Shown here: positions 47,016-58,432 of the stretch, in pieces | How positions within the stretch are numbered: the stretch's first letter is position 1 | How the letters are laid out: each line of letters opens with the position of its first letter | Made by a program: the position numbers and the translations under genes | NCBI GenBank assembly: GCA_903813345.2 | Contig: CAIIXF020000012.1 | Location: 32,186,501 to 32,250,500 of the forward strand | Direction of reading: 5' to 3' | Length of the DNA stretch: 64,000 nt | Source: Owenia fusiformis | Lineage: Eukaryota > Annelida > Polychaeta > Sabellida > Oweniidae | The notes under the pieces: model-generated | The model's database searches: none | What the model saw: the letters and a program-made list of their open reading frames with translations, nothing else | What the model was told of the DNA's origin: nothing

Positions 47016-47762
47016 TTACATCCCAAAGAATTTCAGGGATCTATCCATACTTGCTGATGCAATAAACTGAGCGTTCTGACCAAACTGAACACTCGTGGCT
47101 TGCGCTGTGTGGTCATTAAATACGCTCAACTCCTGCCATTGTTTACACAGATACGTCCTGAAACAAGGAATAATAAAAAACATGTGAATGTTCATCATTT
47201 AGCTTTTTAATTTAATTTGCGACTCCCTATTTAGCAGGGAAACTTAGTAAAATGAAAATTCAGTGAGGTAAGAAGGCATGTAACTTGGGATATTTTGAGA
47301 TGACACCTTCCTGTACAAGTTCCAGATTGAAGACATTCAAAATTCAAGATGGAAGCCAAATTCAAAATGGCCGATGAGAATTGCCTTCTCACCATCTCTG
47401 AACACAAGGACGTTATGTATATTATTTAAAGATATTAAACTAAAATTAAAATTGTTCTTTGAATACATAAATGACAATACAAAAAAATGATACTATTTGA
47501 GAAAAGTGTGTTCATGGAAACTTCTCAAACCATCTCCACATAATTTTGAAGAAGTTGTCATCATTATCATTCCATTTTAAAACAAATGCCCAGAAAGCAT
47601 AAAAATAAGGCCCAAGGACAATAAATCAGAGAGAACCCCAAAAACAGAATTACAGTTTTACTACAATGAGCTCAGTAGCATAGGCAAATTTAATATTTAC
47701 CTAACATCTGTTCCCGCCACTGCCAAGTATGTACCACTTTGGTCAAAGCACAGCGACTTCAC
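47016..47762 (-). CDS. PRPF19: PRPF19 (pre-mRNA-processing factor 19), last two exons
   Basis: PRP19 is the U-box ubiquitin ligase of the spliceosomal NineTeen complex. Its C-terminus is a WD40 propeller that binds substrates. Exon 47762-47701 (acceptor TTTTTTCAG, donor AG|GTAAAT) encodes [20 protein letters not shown] plus two bases. Exon 47157-47016 (acceptor TTGTTTCAG) continues in frame with TYLCKQWQELSVF and ends MDRSLKFFGM. Human PRPF19 has [20 protein letters not shown], then YICKQW, and ends MDRSLKFYSL (recalled), an unmistakable match with the same order. Only about 66 codons of a ~500-residue protein are present. The preceding exon (WDLRKL type) was not found within the 16 kb upstream to the window end, so the next intron is very long or the upstream part is missing. 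Confidence 0.93.
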
Positions 47763-47905
47763 CTGAAAAAAATAAAACAAAGCATTTGTAAATAACTCTG
47801 ATTTTCCATAACTAAAGCCAGAGATCACTCTCCAGGTTCTATTTCTAGTCAGTCTCGGACTAGAGAGAAGGATAAAGAGGGGGGAGTACAGGGTCTTTTA
47901 AGCAA
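47763..47905. other. PRPF19 intron start with MITE fragment
   Basis: 47862-47905 is the right part of the C/G-tract MITE seen whole at 30905-31022 (AGAGAAGGATAAAG, GGGAGTACAGGGTCTTTTAAGC). The 10.5-kb element sits at its end. Confidence 0.6.
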
Positions 47906-48666
47906 CCCTCACAAAAAGATCAAGGGTTTTCAATGTAATATCACAACCCCATTTCATTGAATAACAAGGCAATGAACTACCATAGATCGATGCTTGATCA
48001 AGCATTGTTGAAATAGGATTTTATAAAGAGACTACTATTGATCAAGGGTAGAAAACCCTAGTTTCCATTGACAGACTACACCTTGAAATTGAACCTTGAT
48101 CTACACCTTGAACTACCCCTTGATCAACACCTTGATCACGTACAACTCCTTGAAATAGTTCTACCAATGATAAAATCAACTCCTTGACACATTTCATGGA
48201 ATTCTGACAACAGTAGAAAGATATGTCAATGCCATGATTTTCTTTATGTTTACAAGTACATTTACAAGCTCTTTATAGGAATATAGCTTTGAAGCCAAAA
48301 TCTATACATTATCATTTTGTATCCCAGGATCCCATCCCGGAATACTCTTTAACACCAGTTTGTATACAAATACAAGTACAAGTTTGTAGAGAAGGCAATT
48401 CGATCTGTTTACACATATACTTATTAGGAGAAATTTCAAAGAAAGAAATACAGTTATAGAGTTTAGTTTAGTTTTATTGTTATTTTGGGTGTCAGGTTTA
48501 CATCCGTTAATTTAGTACAATTCAAAAGAGAAGTAATGAAATAACAACTCAGCCCACATGGGCTTATCAGCCACTTAAAGTAAATATACTTGTAAATAAA
48601 TATTACATCTTTTTGACACAAGTATAATATTTAATATTTTTGACACAATATATAATATTTAATATT

Positions 48667-48905
48667 TTAAATTGCATTTCTTCTTTTAAAATAGCACAAT
48701 TTAACAAAATGAGCAGCTTGCCGAGGCATTTTTTCAAATAAATACTGAAACTTAAGTTCTACAGCTGATTCTCTTTCATCAAAATTAGATGATTTTGTTA
48801 ATATTTTTCCCTTATTTTTTTAGAAAATGTGCAATGAAAAATAATATGATCTTCATCCTCAATGTTGCCAGATTTACATAAAGTACATGTACATTTTCTA
48901 TTTTC
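48667..48905 (-). pseudogene. non-LTR retrotransposon ORF2 C-terminal fragment, frameshifted
   Basis: One frame reads CTLCKSGNIEDEDHIIFHC, the Cys/His motif near the end of non-LTR RT proteins. After a frameshift (about 48810) another reads FDERESAVELKFQYLFEK, then MPRQAAHFVKLCYFKRR, to a stop at 48667-48669. It probably derives from an insertion within the large TIR element. A likely 3' UTR with CAGCCCACATGGGCTTATCAG extends to about 48465. Confidence 0.6.
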
Positions 48906-48939
48906 CAATTTCTAGAATAGTAGAAATAATAGAAATGAG

Positions 48940-51900
48940 TAATGGGATATGAATATTTCTAGGTAACGTATTTCTGAAATATTATTGTGTGTGTCTAATT
49001 TTTATTATATTAGATTTGAATAACTTAAAATACTTTATAGTTTTTCATTATGTCTTTACGAATTTCAATGTCTACACCTAGTACAATGGTAGTCAAGTCA
49101 ATGAGGTAAAACAGTGGAGGAGAGGATTGTGACATTTTGAACATTTCTAGGACTTTCTTCATATTAAAAGTATGTTAGTGAACAGTTTTTGATCGAGTGA
49201 GTTTTTGTAATATAGTGAGTAGGGAGGGGGAATGCAATATTTTGAATCATTCATAAGGATCATTATGTCTCAGAATATTGATTTCTAATAAGTGTCTAAT
49301 TCTGATTATGTTAGATGTGAAAAACTTAATGAAATCAGAATATATAAATTGTCCAACTTTCATTTTTAAATGATGGCTAAAGTGGGGGGGGGGCTATGTA
49401 TTTATGCATTTCAATGTCTACGCCTAGCACATTGGTAGACAGTCAATGCTGTAGTATAGATGAGAGGGAGGGGGGTGTGTAATATAATGAATATTTACAA
49501 TGATCATTATGTGTCAGAATATTTATTTCTAATATAATGTGTCTAATTCTGATTATGTTAGATGTGAAAAACTTAATGACATCAGAATACATAAATTATT
49601 AATTGTCTGTCCAAATTTCATTTTTAAATGATAGCTAATGTGGGGTAGGGGGCTATGTCTTTATGCATTTCAATGTCTACGCCTAGTACATTGGTAGACA
49701 GTCAATGCTGTAGTATATAGGAGAGGGAGGGGGATGCAATGTAAATGAATATTTACAATGATCATTATGTGTCAGAATATTTATTTCTAATATGTGTCTA
49801 ATTCTGATTATGTTAGATGTGAAAAACTTAATGACATCAGAATATATAAATTGTTAATTGTCAGTCCAACTTTCATTTTCAAATGAAAGCTAATGTGGGG
49901 GAGTACGTATTTATGAATTTCAACGTCTACACCTAGTACATTGGTAGACAGTCAATTTTGTAATATAGTGGAGAGGGAGGGGGGATGAAATATAAATGAA
50001 TAATGATCATTATGTGTCAAAATATTTATTTCTAATATAATGTGTCAAATTCTGATTATGTTAGATTTGAAAAACTTAATGACATCAGAGTACATCAATT
50101 ATTAATTGTCTGTCCAACCTTCATTTTCAAATTATAGCTTATGTGGGGGAATACGTATTTATGAATTTCAATGTCTACACCTAGTACATTGGTAGACAGT
50201 CAATGCTGTAATATAGTTGAGAAGGAGGGGAAATGTAATGTTTCTAATAATGGATATGTCTAAGAATATTGATTTCTATCATATCATTATGTGTATTATT
50301 CTGCTTTATTATAGATGTGAGAAACTGAATGACATCCTGTCATTTTTTAAGTTTTGAATCGGAATATATAAATTCTAAACTGTCTGTCCACATTTCATTT
50401 TTAAATAATGGCTAATGTGGGGGGGGGGGCTATGTCTTTATGCATTTGAATGTCTACGCCTAGTACATTGGTACATGGTAGACAGTCAATGCTGTAGTAT
50501 AGAGGAGAGGGAGGGGGATGCAATATAAATGAATATTTACAATGATCATTATGTGTCAGAATATTTATTTCTAATATAATGTGTCTAATTCTTGTTATGT
50601 AAGATGTGAAAAACTTAATGACATCAGAATATTTATTTCTAATATAATGTGTCTAATTCGTGTTATGTAAGATGTGAAAAACTTAATGACATCAGAATAT
50701 TGATTTCTAATATAATGTGTCTAATTCTTGTTATGTAAGATGTGAAAAACTTAATGACATCAGAATATATAAATTTTTAATTATCTTTCCAACTTTCATT
50801 TTTAAATGGTGGTAAATGTTGGGGGCATGTCTTTGTGAATTTCAATGTCAACACCTTGAACAATGGTAGTTAGTGAATACTGTATTTTATTGAGTAGGGA
50901 GGGGGGATGTAATAATTTGAATTTTTATAAGAATCATTATGTGTCAGAATATTGATTTCTAATATAATGTGTCATACTCTGATTAAATTAGATCTGAAAA
51001 ACTTAATGACATCAGAATATTTATTTCTAATATAATGGGTCTAATTCGTGTTATGTAAGATGTGAAAAACTTAATGACATCAGAATATTTATTACTAATA
51101 TAATGGGTCTAATTCGTGTTATGTAAGATGTGAAAAACTTAATGACATCAGAATATTTATTTCTAATATAATGTGTCTAATCCGTGTTATGTAAGATGTG
51201 AAAAACTTAATGACATCAGAATATTTATTTCTAATATAATGGGTCTAATTCTTGTTATGTTAGACTTAATGACATCAGAATATATAAATTGTCCAAATTT
51301 CATTTTCAAATGATAGCTAATGTGGGGAAGGGGGCTATGTCTTATGCATTTCAATGTCTACGCCTAGTACATTGGTAGACAGTCAATGCTGTAGTATATA
51401 GGAGAGGGAGGGGGATGCAATGTAAATTAATATCTTTAATGATCATTATGTGTCAGAATATTTATTTCTAATATAATGTGTCATACTCTGATTAAATTAG
51501 ATCTGAAAAACTTAATGACATCAGAATATTGATTTCTAATATAATGTGTCTAATTCGTGTTATGTAAGATGTGAAAAACTTAATGACATCAGAATATTTA
51601 TTTCTAATATAATGGGTCTAATTCTTGTTATGTTAGAATTAATGACATCAGAATATATTAATTGTCCAAATTTAATTTTCAAATGATAGCTAATGTGGGG
51701 AAGGGGGCTATGTCTTTATGCATTTCTATGTCTACGCCTAGTACATTGGTAGACAGTCAATGCTGTAGTATATAGGAGAGGGAGGGGGATGCAATGTAAA
51801 TGAATATCTTTAATGATCATTATGTGCCAGAATATTTATTTCTAATTATAATGTGTCTAATTCTGATTATGTTATATGTGAAAAACTTAATGACATCAGA

Positions 51901-53740
51901 ATATATAAATTGTTAATTGTCCGTCAAACTTTCATTTTCAAATGAAAGCTAATGTGGGGGGATACTTATTTATGAATTTCAATGTCTACACCTAGTACAT
52001 TGGTAGACAGTCAATTCTGTAATATAGTGGAGAGGGAGGGGGATGAAATATAAATGAATAATGATCATTATGTGTCAAAATATTTATTTCTAATATAATG
52101 TGTCTAATTCTGATTATGTTAGATGTGGAAAACGTAATGACATCAGAATATATAAATTGTTAACTGTCAGTTCAAATTTCATTTTCAAATGATAGCTAAT
52201 GTGGGGGAATATGTATTTATGGTTTTCAATGTCTACACCTAGAACATTGGTAGACAGTCAACACTTTGATATAGTGGAGAAGGAGGGGGAATGTAATGTT
52301 TTTAATGTTTCCAATGATGGATATGTCTAAGAATATTGATTTCTATCATATCATTATGTGTCTTATTCTGCTTTATTATAGATGTGAGAAACTGAATGAC
52401 ATCCTGTAGTTTTTGAAGTTTTGACTCGGAATATATAGGTTTTAAACTGTCTATACAAATTTCATTTTTAAATGATGGCTGTTGTGGGGGGGGGCTATGT
52501 CTTGATGCATTTCAATGTCTATGCCTAGTACATTGGTAGACAGTCAATGCTGTAGTATAGAGGAGAGGGAGGGGGATGCAATATAAATGAATATTTATAA
52601 TGATCATTATGTGTCAGAATATTTATTTCTAATATAATGTGTCTAATTCTGGTTGTGTTAGATGTGAAAAACGTAATGACATCAGAATATATAAATTGTT
52701 AATTGTCTTTATGCATTTCAATGTCTATGCCTAGTACATTGGTAAACAGTCAATGCTGTAGTATAGAGGAGAGGGAGGGGAATGCAATATAAATGAATAT
52801 CCATAATGATCATTATGTGTCAGAATATTTATTTCTAATATAATGGGTCTAATTCTGGTTGTGTAAGATGTGAAAAACTTAATGACATCAGAATATTTAT
52901 TCCTAATATAATGTGTCTAATTCGTGTTATGTTAGATGTGAAAAACTTAATGACATCAGAATATTTATTCCTAATATAATGTGTCTAATTCGTGTTATGT
53001 TAGATGTGAAAAACTTAATGACATCAGAATATTTATTTATAATATAATGTGTCTAATTCGTGTTATGTAAGATGTGAAAAACTTAATGACATCAGAATAT
53101 ATAATTTCTTAATTATCTTTCCAACTTTCATTTTTAAATGATGGTAAATGTCGGGGGCATGTCCTCGTGAATTTCAATGTCAACACCTTGAACAATGGTA
53201 GTTAGTGAATACTGTATTATATTGAGTAGGGAGGGGGGATGTAATATTTTGAATATTTATAAGAATCATTATGTGTCAGAATATTGATTTCTAATATAAT
53301 ACTCTGATTAAATTAGATCTGAAAAACTTAATGACATCAGAATATATAAATTGTTAATTGTCAGTCCAACTTTCATTTTCAAATGATAGCTAATGTGGGG
53401 AATACATATTTATGAATTTCAATGTCTACACCTAGTTCATTGGTAGACAGTCAACGCTATAATATGGTGAAAAAGGAGGGGGAATGTAATGTTTTTAATG
53501 TTTCTAATGATGGATATGTCTAAGAATATTGATTTCTATCATATCATTATGTGTCTTATTCTGCTTTATTTTAGATGTGAGAAACTGAATGACATCCTGT
53601 AATTTTTTAAGTTTTGAATCGGAATATATAAATTCTAAACTGTCTGTCCAAATTTCATTTTTAAATGATGGCTAATGTGGTGATATGTCTTTATGCATTT
53701 CAATGTCTACACCTGGTACAATCTTTAATATATCTGCTTT
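48940..53740 (+). repeat. hierarchical satellite: ~250-bp unit with amplified 68-bp subunit
   Basis: The long unit runs ATGATCATTATGTGTCAGAA ... AACTTAATGACATCAGAATA ... TTGTTAATTGTC ... AATGTCTACRCCTAGTACAT, then TGGTAGACAGTCAATGCTGT and GAGAGGGAGGGGGATG. It recurs roughly 15-20 times. Within some units a 68-bp subunit (CAGAATATTTATTTCTAATA through AAAACTTAATGACAT) is repeated 2-5 times in series (about 50580-50770, 50940-51260, 52810-53100). A longer variant with TGAGAAACTGAATGACATCCTG occurs near 50310, 52390 and 53580. Confidence 0.92.
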
Positions 53741-54671
53741 AAATGGGCTTATTTTAGTCTTTTGCAGATTATTGACATAGACATAGTCTTTAGTGTCAAC
53801 TCTTACAAATACAAAGAATTGATAATCAAATTAAGGTAAAAAGAGAAGGAAAAGACAAAATTATTCTATTGAAGCATGAACCAAAATATTATTCATAAGT
53901 TAAAATTCCTTCATATTTCATATGGACCACAAATTGCACAAGCATTTTTTGAATCTACATCCAATGCTTTGAACACTTGATGCTATCCCCTGAGCCATGG
54001 GCTTTCAATTTTGAAAGCCCATGCCTGAACTGAATATTAAATACTACTTGCCATATATGTTGTCAGGTATGATACTACATTTTAAGAGTTTCCTCCATAT
54101 AATATGTAAACTATATTAACAAAAATAATGTGTCATCATTCAATGTATTCAAAGAAAGTTCATAACACAACTAGATACTTTTTAAGTAGGCTAATGTGAC
54201 AACCTTGGTCATGGTGAATATGTCAATCTTCATTGGGTGCTTTAATAGGTACATCCGATCTTTAGAAATGCTCAATAACCAATAAACAAAATATCATAAC
54301 ATACAGAATGTACATATGTAGTTGTTTTTCAATAAGAATCACAAAGCTGAACAAACCGTTGAAAGTTTGAATAGCAAATTGCAAAATCAAAACGGAAATA
54401 CTAAATATCATATTAAAAATTGATTGAATGCTAGATAAAGACACAAAACTGCCATACATATTCCATATAATAATGGAGTTGATATGAAAACATGCGACCA
54501 GACCATTAGCTATTCTCACATATTTACATAAGATGACTAAATGTATATATCAAATGGTAAATAGAGAACTTTTATCAAGATGTTTAATCAGATGTAAAAT
54601 AATACAGATGTTATTAAAGTCTGTGTGATCACCTTGATGCATGAAACAGCAAGATATCTATTGCAAGTATA
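53741..54671. other. interior of the large element, no gene seen
   Basis: AT-rich. A minus-strand hydrophobic open frame (54519-54262) lacks any recognisable domain and is probably chance. Confidence 0.4.
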
Positions 54672-55240
54672 CCTGTCAATCCATATATGACTAAGACATG
54701 AGTTGTGAACATGCCTCCTAAATTGTATTGAAATGTTAAAAATGTATCATGCATTGTGGGATGCAAGGAATTTATGACATCAAGGGCATTTCTCCTGATT
54801 TCTTAGCAATACCGATTTTCTTCAGATTTATTTGAGTAATCCCGATTTCTCCTGATTTATGTAATTGTTGATATAGTTGTTGTCACCTTGATTTTCTGAG
54901 AAAATGCATGGGCTTTTCTCATTCTGCACAAAAAAGGATTTTTCATCAAATTAATTTTTTCCCTTTGATTAACAAAATTATGAATCAAAATTTATACAAT
55001 GTATTCATTTTGTGTGTGTAAAACAGCAATCGCGTACTAAGACCGAACGGAATGCGTTCACTTTTTTTTCGCCGTTCGGTATTTTACCGTGTCGGCATTT
55101 CACAAAAAAAACGATTTTTTAAAATATCAACAAAATGCATGATTTGCGTGATATTTGATCATACACGCTAAATTGATGCGTAATTTCTATCTTTCCAGCA
55201 AATGCGTGACAATCACGCCTAATGCATGAGGGTTGACAGG
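54672..55240. mobile_element. possible MITE, CCTGTCAAYCC inverted ends
   Basis: CCTGTCAATCC at 54672-54682 and GGGTTGACAGG at 55230-55240 are inverted with one mismatch. The right half has many GCGTGA / TCACGC motifs and a CCGAACGG ... CCGTTCGG pair (about 55043 and 55072). No convincing target duplication. Confidence 0.5.
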
Positions 55241-56337
55241 GCAGCCTACATTATCTCAAATACTCAGTATAAACAACCAAGTTTGATTGCCCAATTTTTT
55301 AATCTATCACCCAGGGGATACAAAAAGTAAACCGTTACCATTAGACTTGGTTATTTAACATGTTATGTAAAATATATAACAAAGTAATAACTTGTGAGTG
55401 ACCCATCATACTTTTACACAATGCAATGCAAAACATGATGAGAAACTCTACTTTGTAAACAAAGGCTTGTTTTAAAATTAAAACTGGGATTACTGGATCT
55501 GTACTATTACTGAGCCTTAACTTGGATTAGTAGAGTTGTGTGTAAACTGTAGCTTATACACAGTAGGATGAAATGTAGATACATGTTGACCTATTTAGAG
55601 TATCCCATTACCAGATTACAGAAGTTCAGATTTTCAAGATAAATTCAAGTCAAAGTTGCAACTTAAACTTATTTGTGGAGGCTTTTAGATCTTACAGTTG
55701 ATTTAAACAGGCTGATCAGAATAGAATCAGATGTCATAAAGTACTGTTTAGCATTGTCAGTATGGTACTCAATTATGATAGTCAGTTATTAAAAATATAT
55801 ATAAACGCAATTGATAAATTTGAATGTTAACTTTTAAATTTGAAATTTCTCTTTGTTTGTAAGGTCATGGTATCTGTTGCTGCTTAAATAGGCACCCTTT
55901 ATTTCCAATACTAATGTACTAAATGTGTACATGAGGTGAACATTACATTCAGAAAAGAAAATGGTTACCCATGACATTACTCAATACCCTTGAAAATTGA
56001 CTGTAAGTGGGTTATTTTGAAATATACAACGTTTGCATGATTTATAATTAATGAAGAGTAGTAGCATTAAACCCAACAGTTTGTTTTGAGGCAGGTACTT
56101 TCTACATAGTAGTATCATATAACCAAGTCATATATTTACTGTGATATCTCTCATTTGGATGAATCACATACTATCAAGTACATGTGTACAAGTAAAATGA
56201 GTTACCTGATGATTTGCCTAATACAAGATGAATGCAGATAGAATAGGTTGGCTTAGTTTTGCACACTATGTGCTACAGTATAAATCTTAAATGAATAGTC
56301 TACATGTTCTGTATTCTGAAATTCACATTCATGCTTC
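55241..56337. other. interior of the large element, no gene seen
   Basis: AT-rich, nothing recognised. Confidence 0.4.
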
Positions 56338-56530
56338 CACGCCCGGTGATCGTGAAAATGGGACGGAGGGGGGGGCAAGCAATTTCTGGTAGAAAAATGA
56401 ACAAATCTGCAAAAATTATTTTTTCAAGAAAAGATTTATGATTTAATTGCTAAACAAATTTTTTTTAGCCGATTCTCTTAGGTATAAGATCTATTAAAAA
56501 AGGCGCAACACCACCAACGTGCAAAAGTCT
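56338..56530 (+). mobile_element. solo half-arm of the foldback element
   Basis: CACGCCCGGTGATCGTGAAAATGGGACGG starts it, and ATTAAAAAAGGCGCAAC lies near its end. It matches the outer ~190 bp of one arm of the 38553-39571 element, and no second arm follows. Confidence 0.8.
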
Positions 56531-56640
56531 GCTGCAAATGTATGCTGATCAAGAACACATTTGATGATTAAAAGTATAGAAAATTCCCCCTCCCTCATTG
56601 CATGTCCCACTACCATTGTACAATGTGTAGACATTAAAAT

Positions 56641-57241
56641 TAGGGCTGCCATCATTAGTCGGAACGTCGACTTGTCAGTCAAAATGCAAGTTCGACAACG
56701 AAGTCGACAAAATTCCCGTCATGTCGACAGCAAACGATATCAATACTTACTTGAAAATATCCAAATGGCCCCAATACATTTCAATACACATTTCAACGTG
56801 TTATGTGCGCGTATTCTGCGGAAATATTGTTCACATTCATTTCATTTTCAAAAAATAAATTCACCCGGAAGTTCCCTTCATGACTTCTCTTCTCTCTTGC
56901 GAGACGTTGTACGAGATTTCGCCCGAGCAGTCGAAATAAATCCCGGTCGAAACATTGCAGGTATTTGTCCCATTTTCGTCTATAATATTCTATTAACTTG
57001 GCATTTAGTAACAATATTAGGCAATTACATACCAATATGAATATAAGTTATATGAAGCTTTTCCCCGATAGTGTATAAAGTGTGTTAATGAACCAGATAA
57101 AAATGTCACACACAGAACACAGAAATAATTTTTCTTTTTTTCCCGATGATTTTTTCTCCCTGGAAAGTTCGATTGTCGACAATATTTTCGACAGCAGAGT
57201 TCGACTGTCGACACTGACATTTGAGTTCGATGGCAGCCCTA
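56641..57241. mobile_element. hAT-type MITE, 601 bp, perfect 8-bp TSD
   Basis: The inverted ends TAGGGCTGCCATC / GATGGCAGCCCTA are flanked by ATTAAAAT at 56633-56640 and 57242-57249. An 8-bp duplication with AGGGCTGCC-type ends is typical of hAT elements. Many GTCGAC/TCGAC motifs lie subterminally on both sides. A 159-codon plus-strand open frame crosses its left edge and is not a gene. It interrupts a local ~200-bp repeat (CTCCCTCATT...ACTACCATTGTACAATGTG), other copies of which are at about 57330 and 57765. Confidence 0.88.
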
Positions 57242-57249
57242 ATTAAAAT

Positions 57250-58140
57250 AAAATAAAAATGATTTGGCACCCCGTGATTCATATCCATATTGACTTATGA
57301 GAAATAATCAAAATCTCATGAGTTCTCCCTCCTTCATTACTTTATCATTATACTGCATTGTCCAACTACCGTTTTACAAAGTGTAGACATTGAGATCCAT
57401 AGAAACAAGCATCGATATCTATATTGCTAGACTTATGTTCACAATACATAATAAAATCAGAATCTCATAAGATCCCTCTCGCTCATTACTAGACTAGATG
57501 TGTCACACCAACCCAAAGTCGACCCGAATCGGGTCACAAACAATGACTTATCAATTTTGGGTTGGGTCAGTAAACTCAGGAATATAATTCTGTATTATTG
57601 TAAAATGCTTTATATACCTGATCCACACGCTTTTTATGGCCCGACCCCAAAAATATTTGACCTGCATTTCAATATAGTCAGAAAATGAAGTAATGCAGTA
57701 ATGAGTAGAGGTGTCACAAATCTATATTGCTTCATTTGTGTTAACAAACAAAATCTCATAAGTCCCCCCTCCCTCATTCATGTATTACTGCATTGACCGG
57801 ACTACCATTGTACATTGCCTTGACATTGAAATCTGTAGAAACTTGTTTTTGCTCTTCAGCCATCACTTTACTTTGGCATCAAAACTTTTTTAAACCATGC
57901 ATGTGTGGTCAATCAGTTTGCTTAATTTAGGAAAATTATAGACACAATGCCGTAAATAAGTGGTCATCTGATTATTACTTTACTCATTTTATGTTAATTA
58001 GAACACTCAGTGATATGGCATCTAATATGCCTAAAGATCAAAATGTCCAGTTTGTCAAATCATAAGAGTAATTGTGTAATTATGTGTAGTCCACTAGAGC
58101 TTGTTCTTAAATCATTACAATGATACCGAAGATAAAAAAA
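57250..58140. repeat. diverged tandem copies inside the large element
   Basis: Blocks at 56570-56632, 57310-57470 and 57740-57840 share AATCTCATRAGT, CCCTCCCTCATT, ACTACCRTTGTACAA and GACATTGARATC. 57493-57715 looks inserted between TGTCACA-type sequences and has a GACCCGAATCGGGTC palindrome. No gene. Confidence 0.55.
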
Positions 58141-58432
58141 CCTTTTATGAATGATTAGTACAAAAACTTCAGGGCAACTAAAATCAAACATTGTTGCCCT
58201 CTATTTAAAAGTCACGGAACTAAAGTTTTTCATGGTGTTGACACTGAACTATGGTAGAAATATTTCTATGCCTTGACATTCCACAACAGTAGACAAACAA
58301 CACAAATTTAAACACATTGACAAGGTCAAGGGAAAACATTAGTTGCAAGACTATGGAAGAACAACACCTTGAACAAGGTGTTGATCATTGGTAGTACTAC
58401 TATCGAAAACCCTTGATCTTTTTGTGAGGGAA

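Larger units (their letters stand above)
47906..58430. mobile_element. 10.5-kb TIR-bounded element carrying a satellite array
   Basis: Perfect 26-bp inverted ends lie at 47906-47931 and 58405-58430 (outermost CCCTCACAAAAAGATCAAGG). AA adjoins both outer sides (47904-47905, 58431-58432). Joining the flanks through a single AA gives TTAAGC-AA-GACT, identical to the uninterrupted copy of the same host repeat at 31011-31020. Both subterminal regions (about 250-300 bp) are packed with CCTTGA / TCAAGG motifs (for example ACACCTTGA, TTGATCAACACCTTGATC), as in transposase-binding subterminal repeats. No transposase was recognised. The bulk is satellite plus nested elements. The superfamily is unknown and a 2-bp duplication is only apparent. 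Confidence 0.75.

Noticed and set aside
54262-54519. Minus-strand hydrophobic 85-codon frame as a membrane protein
   Set aside because: AT-rich DNA readily gives hydrophobic frames. No motif, splice or start evidence, and it lies inside the large repeat element.
56561-57040. 159-codon plus-strand open frame
   Set aside because: It crosses the left boundary and target duplication of a hAT-type MITE and has no recognisable domain.
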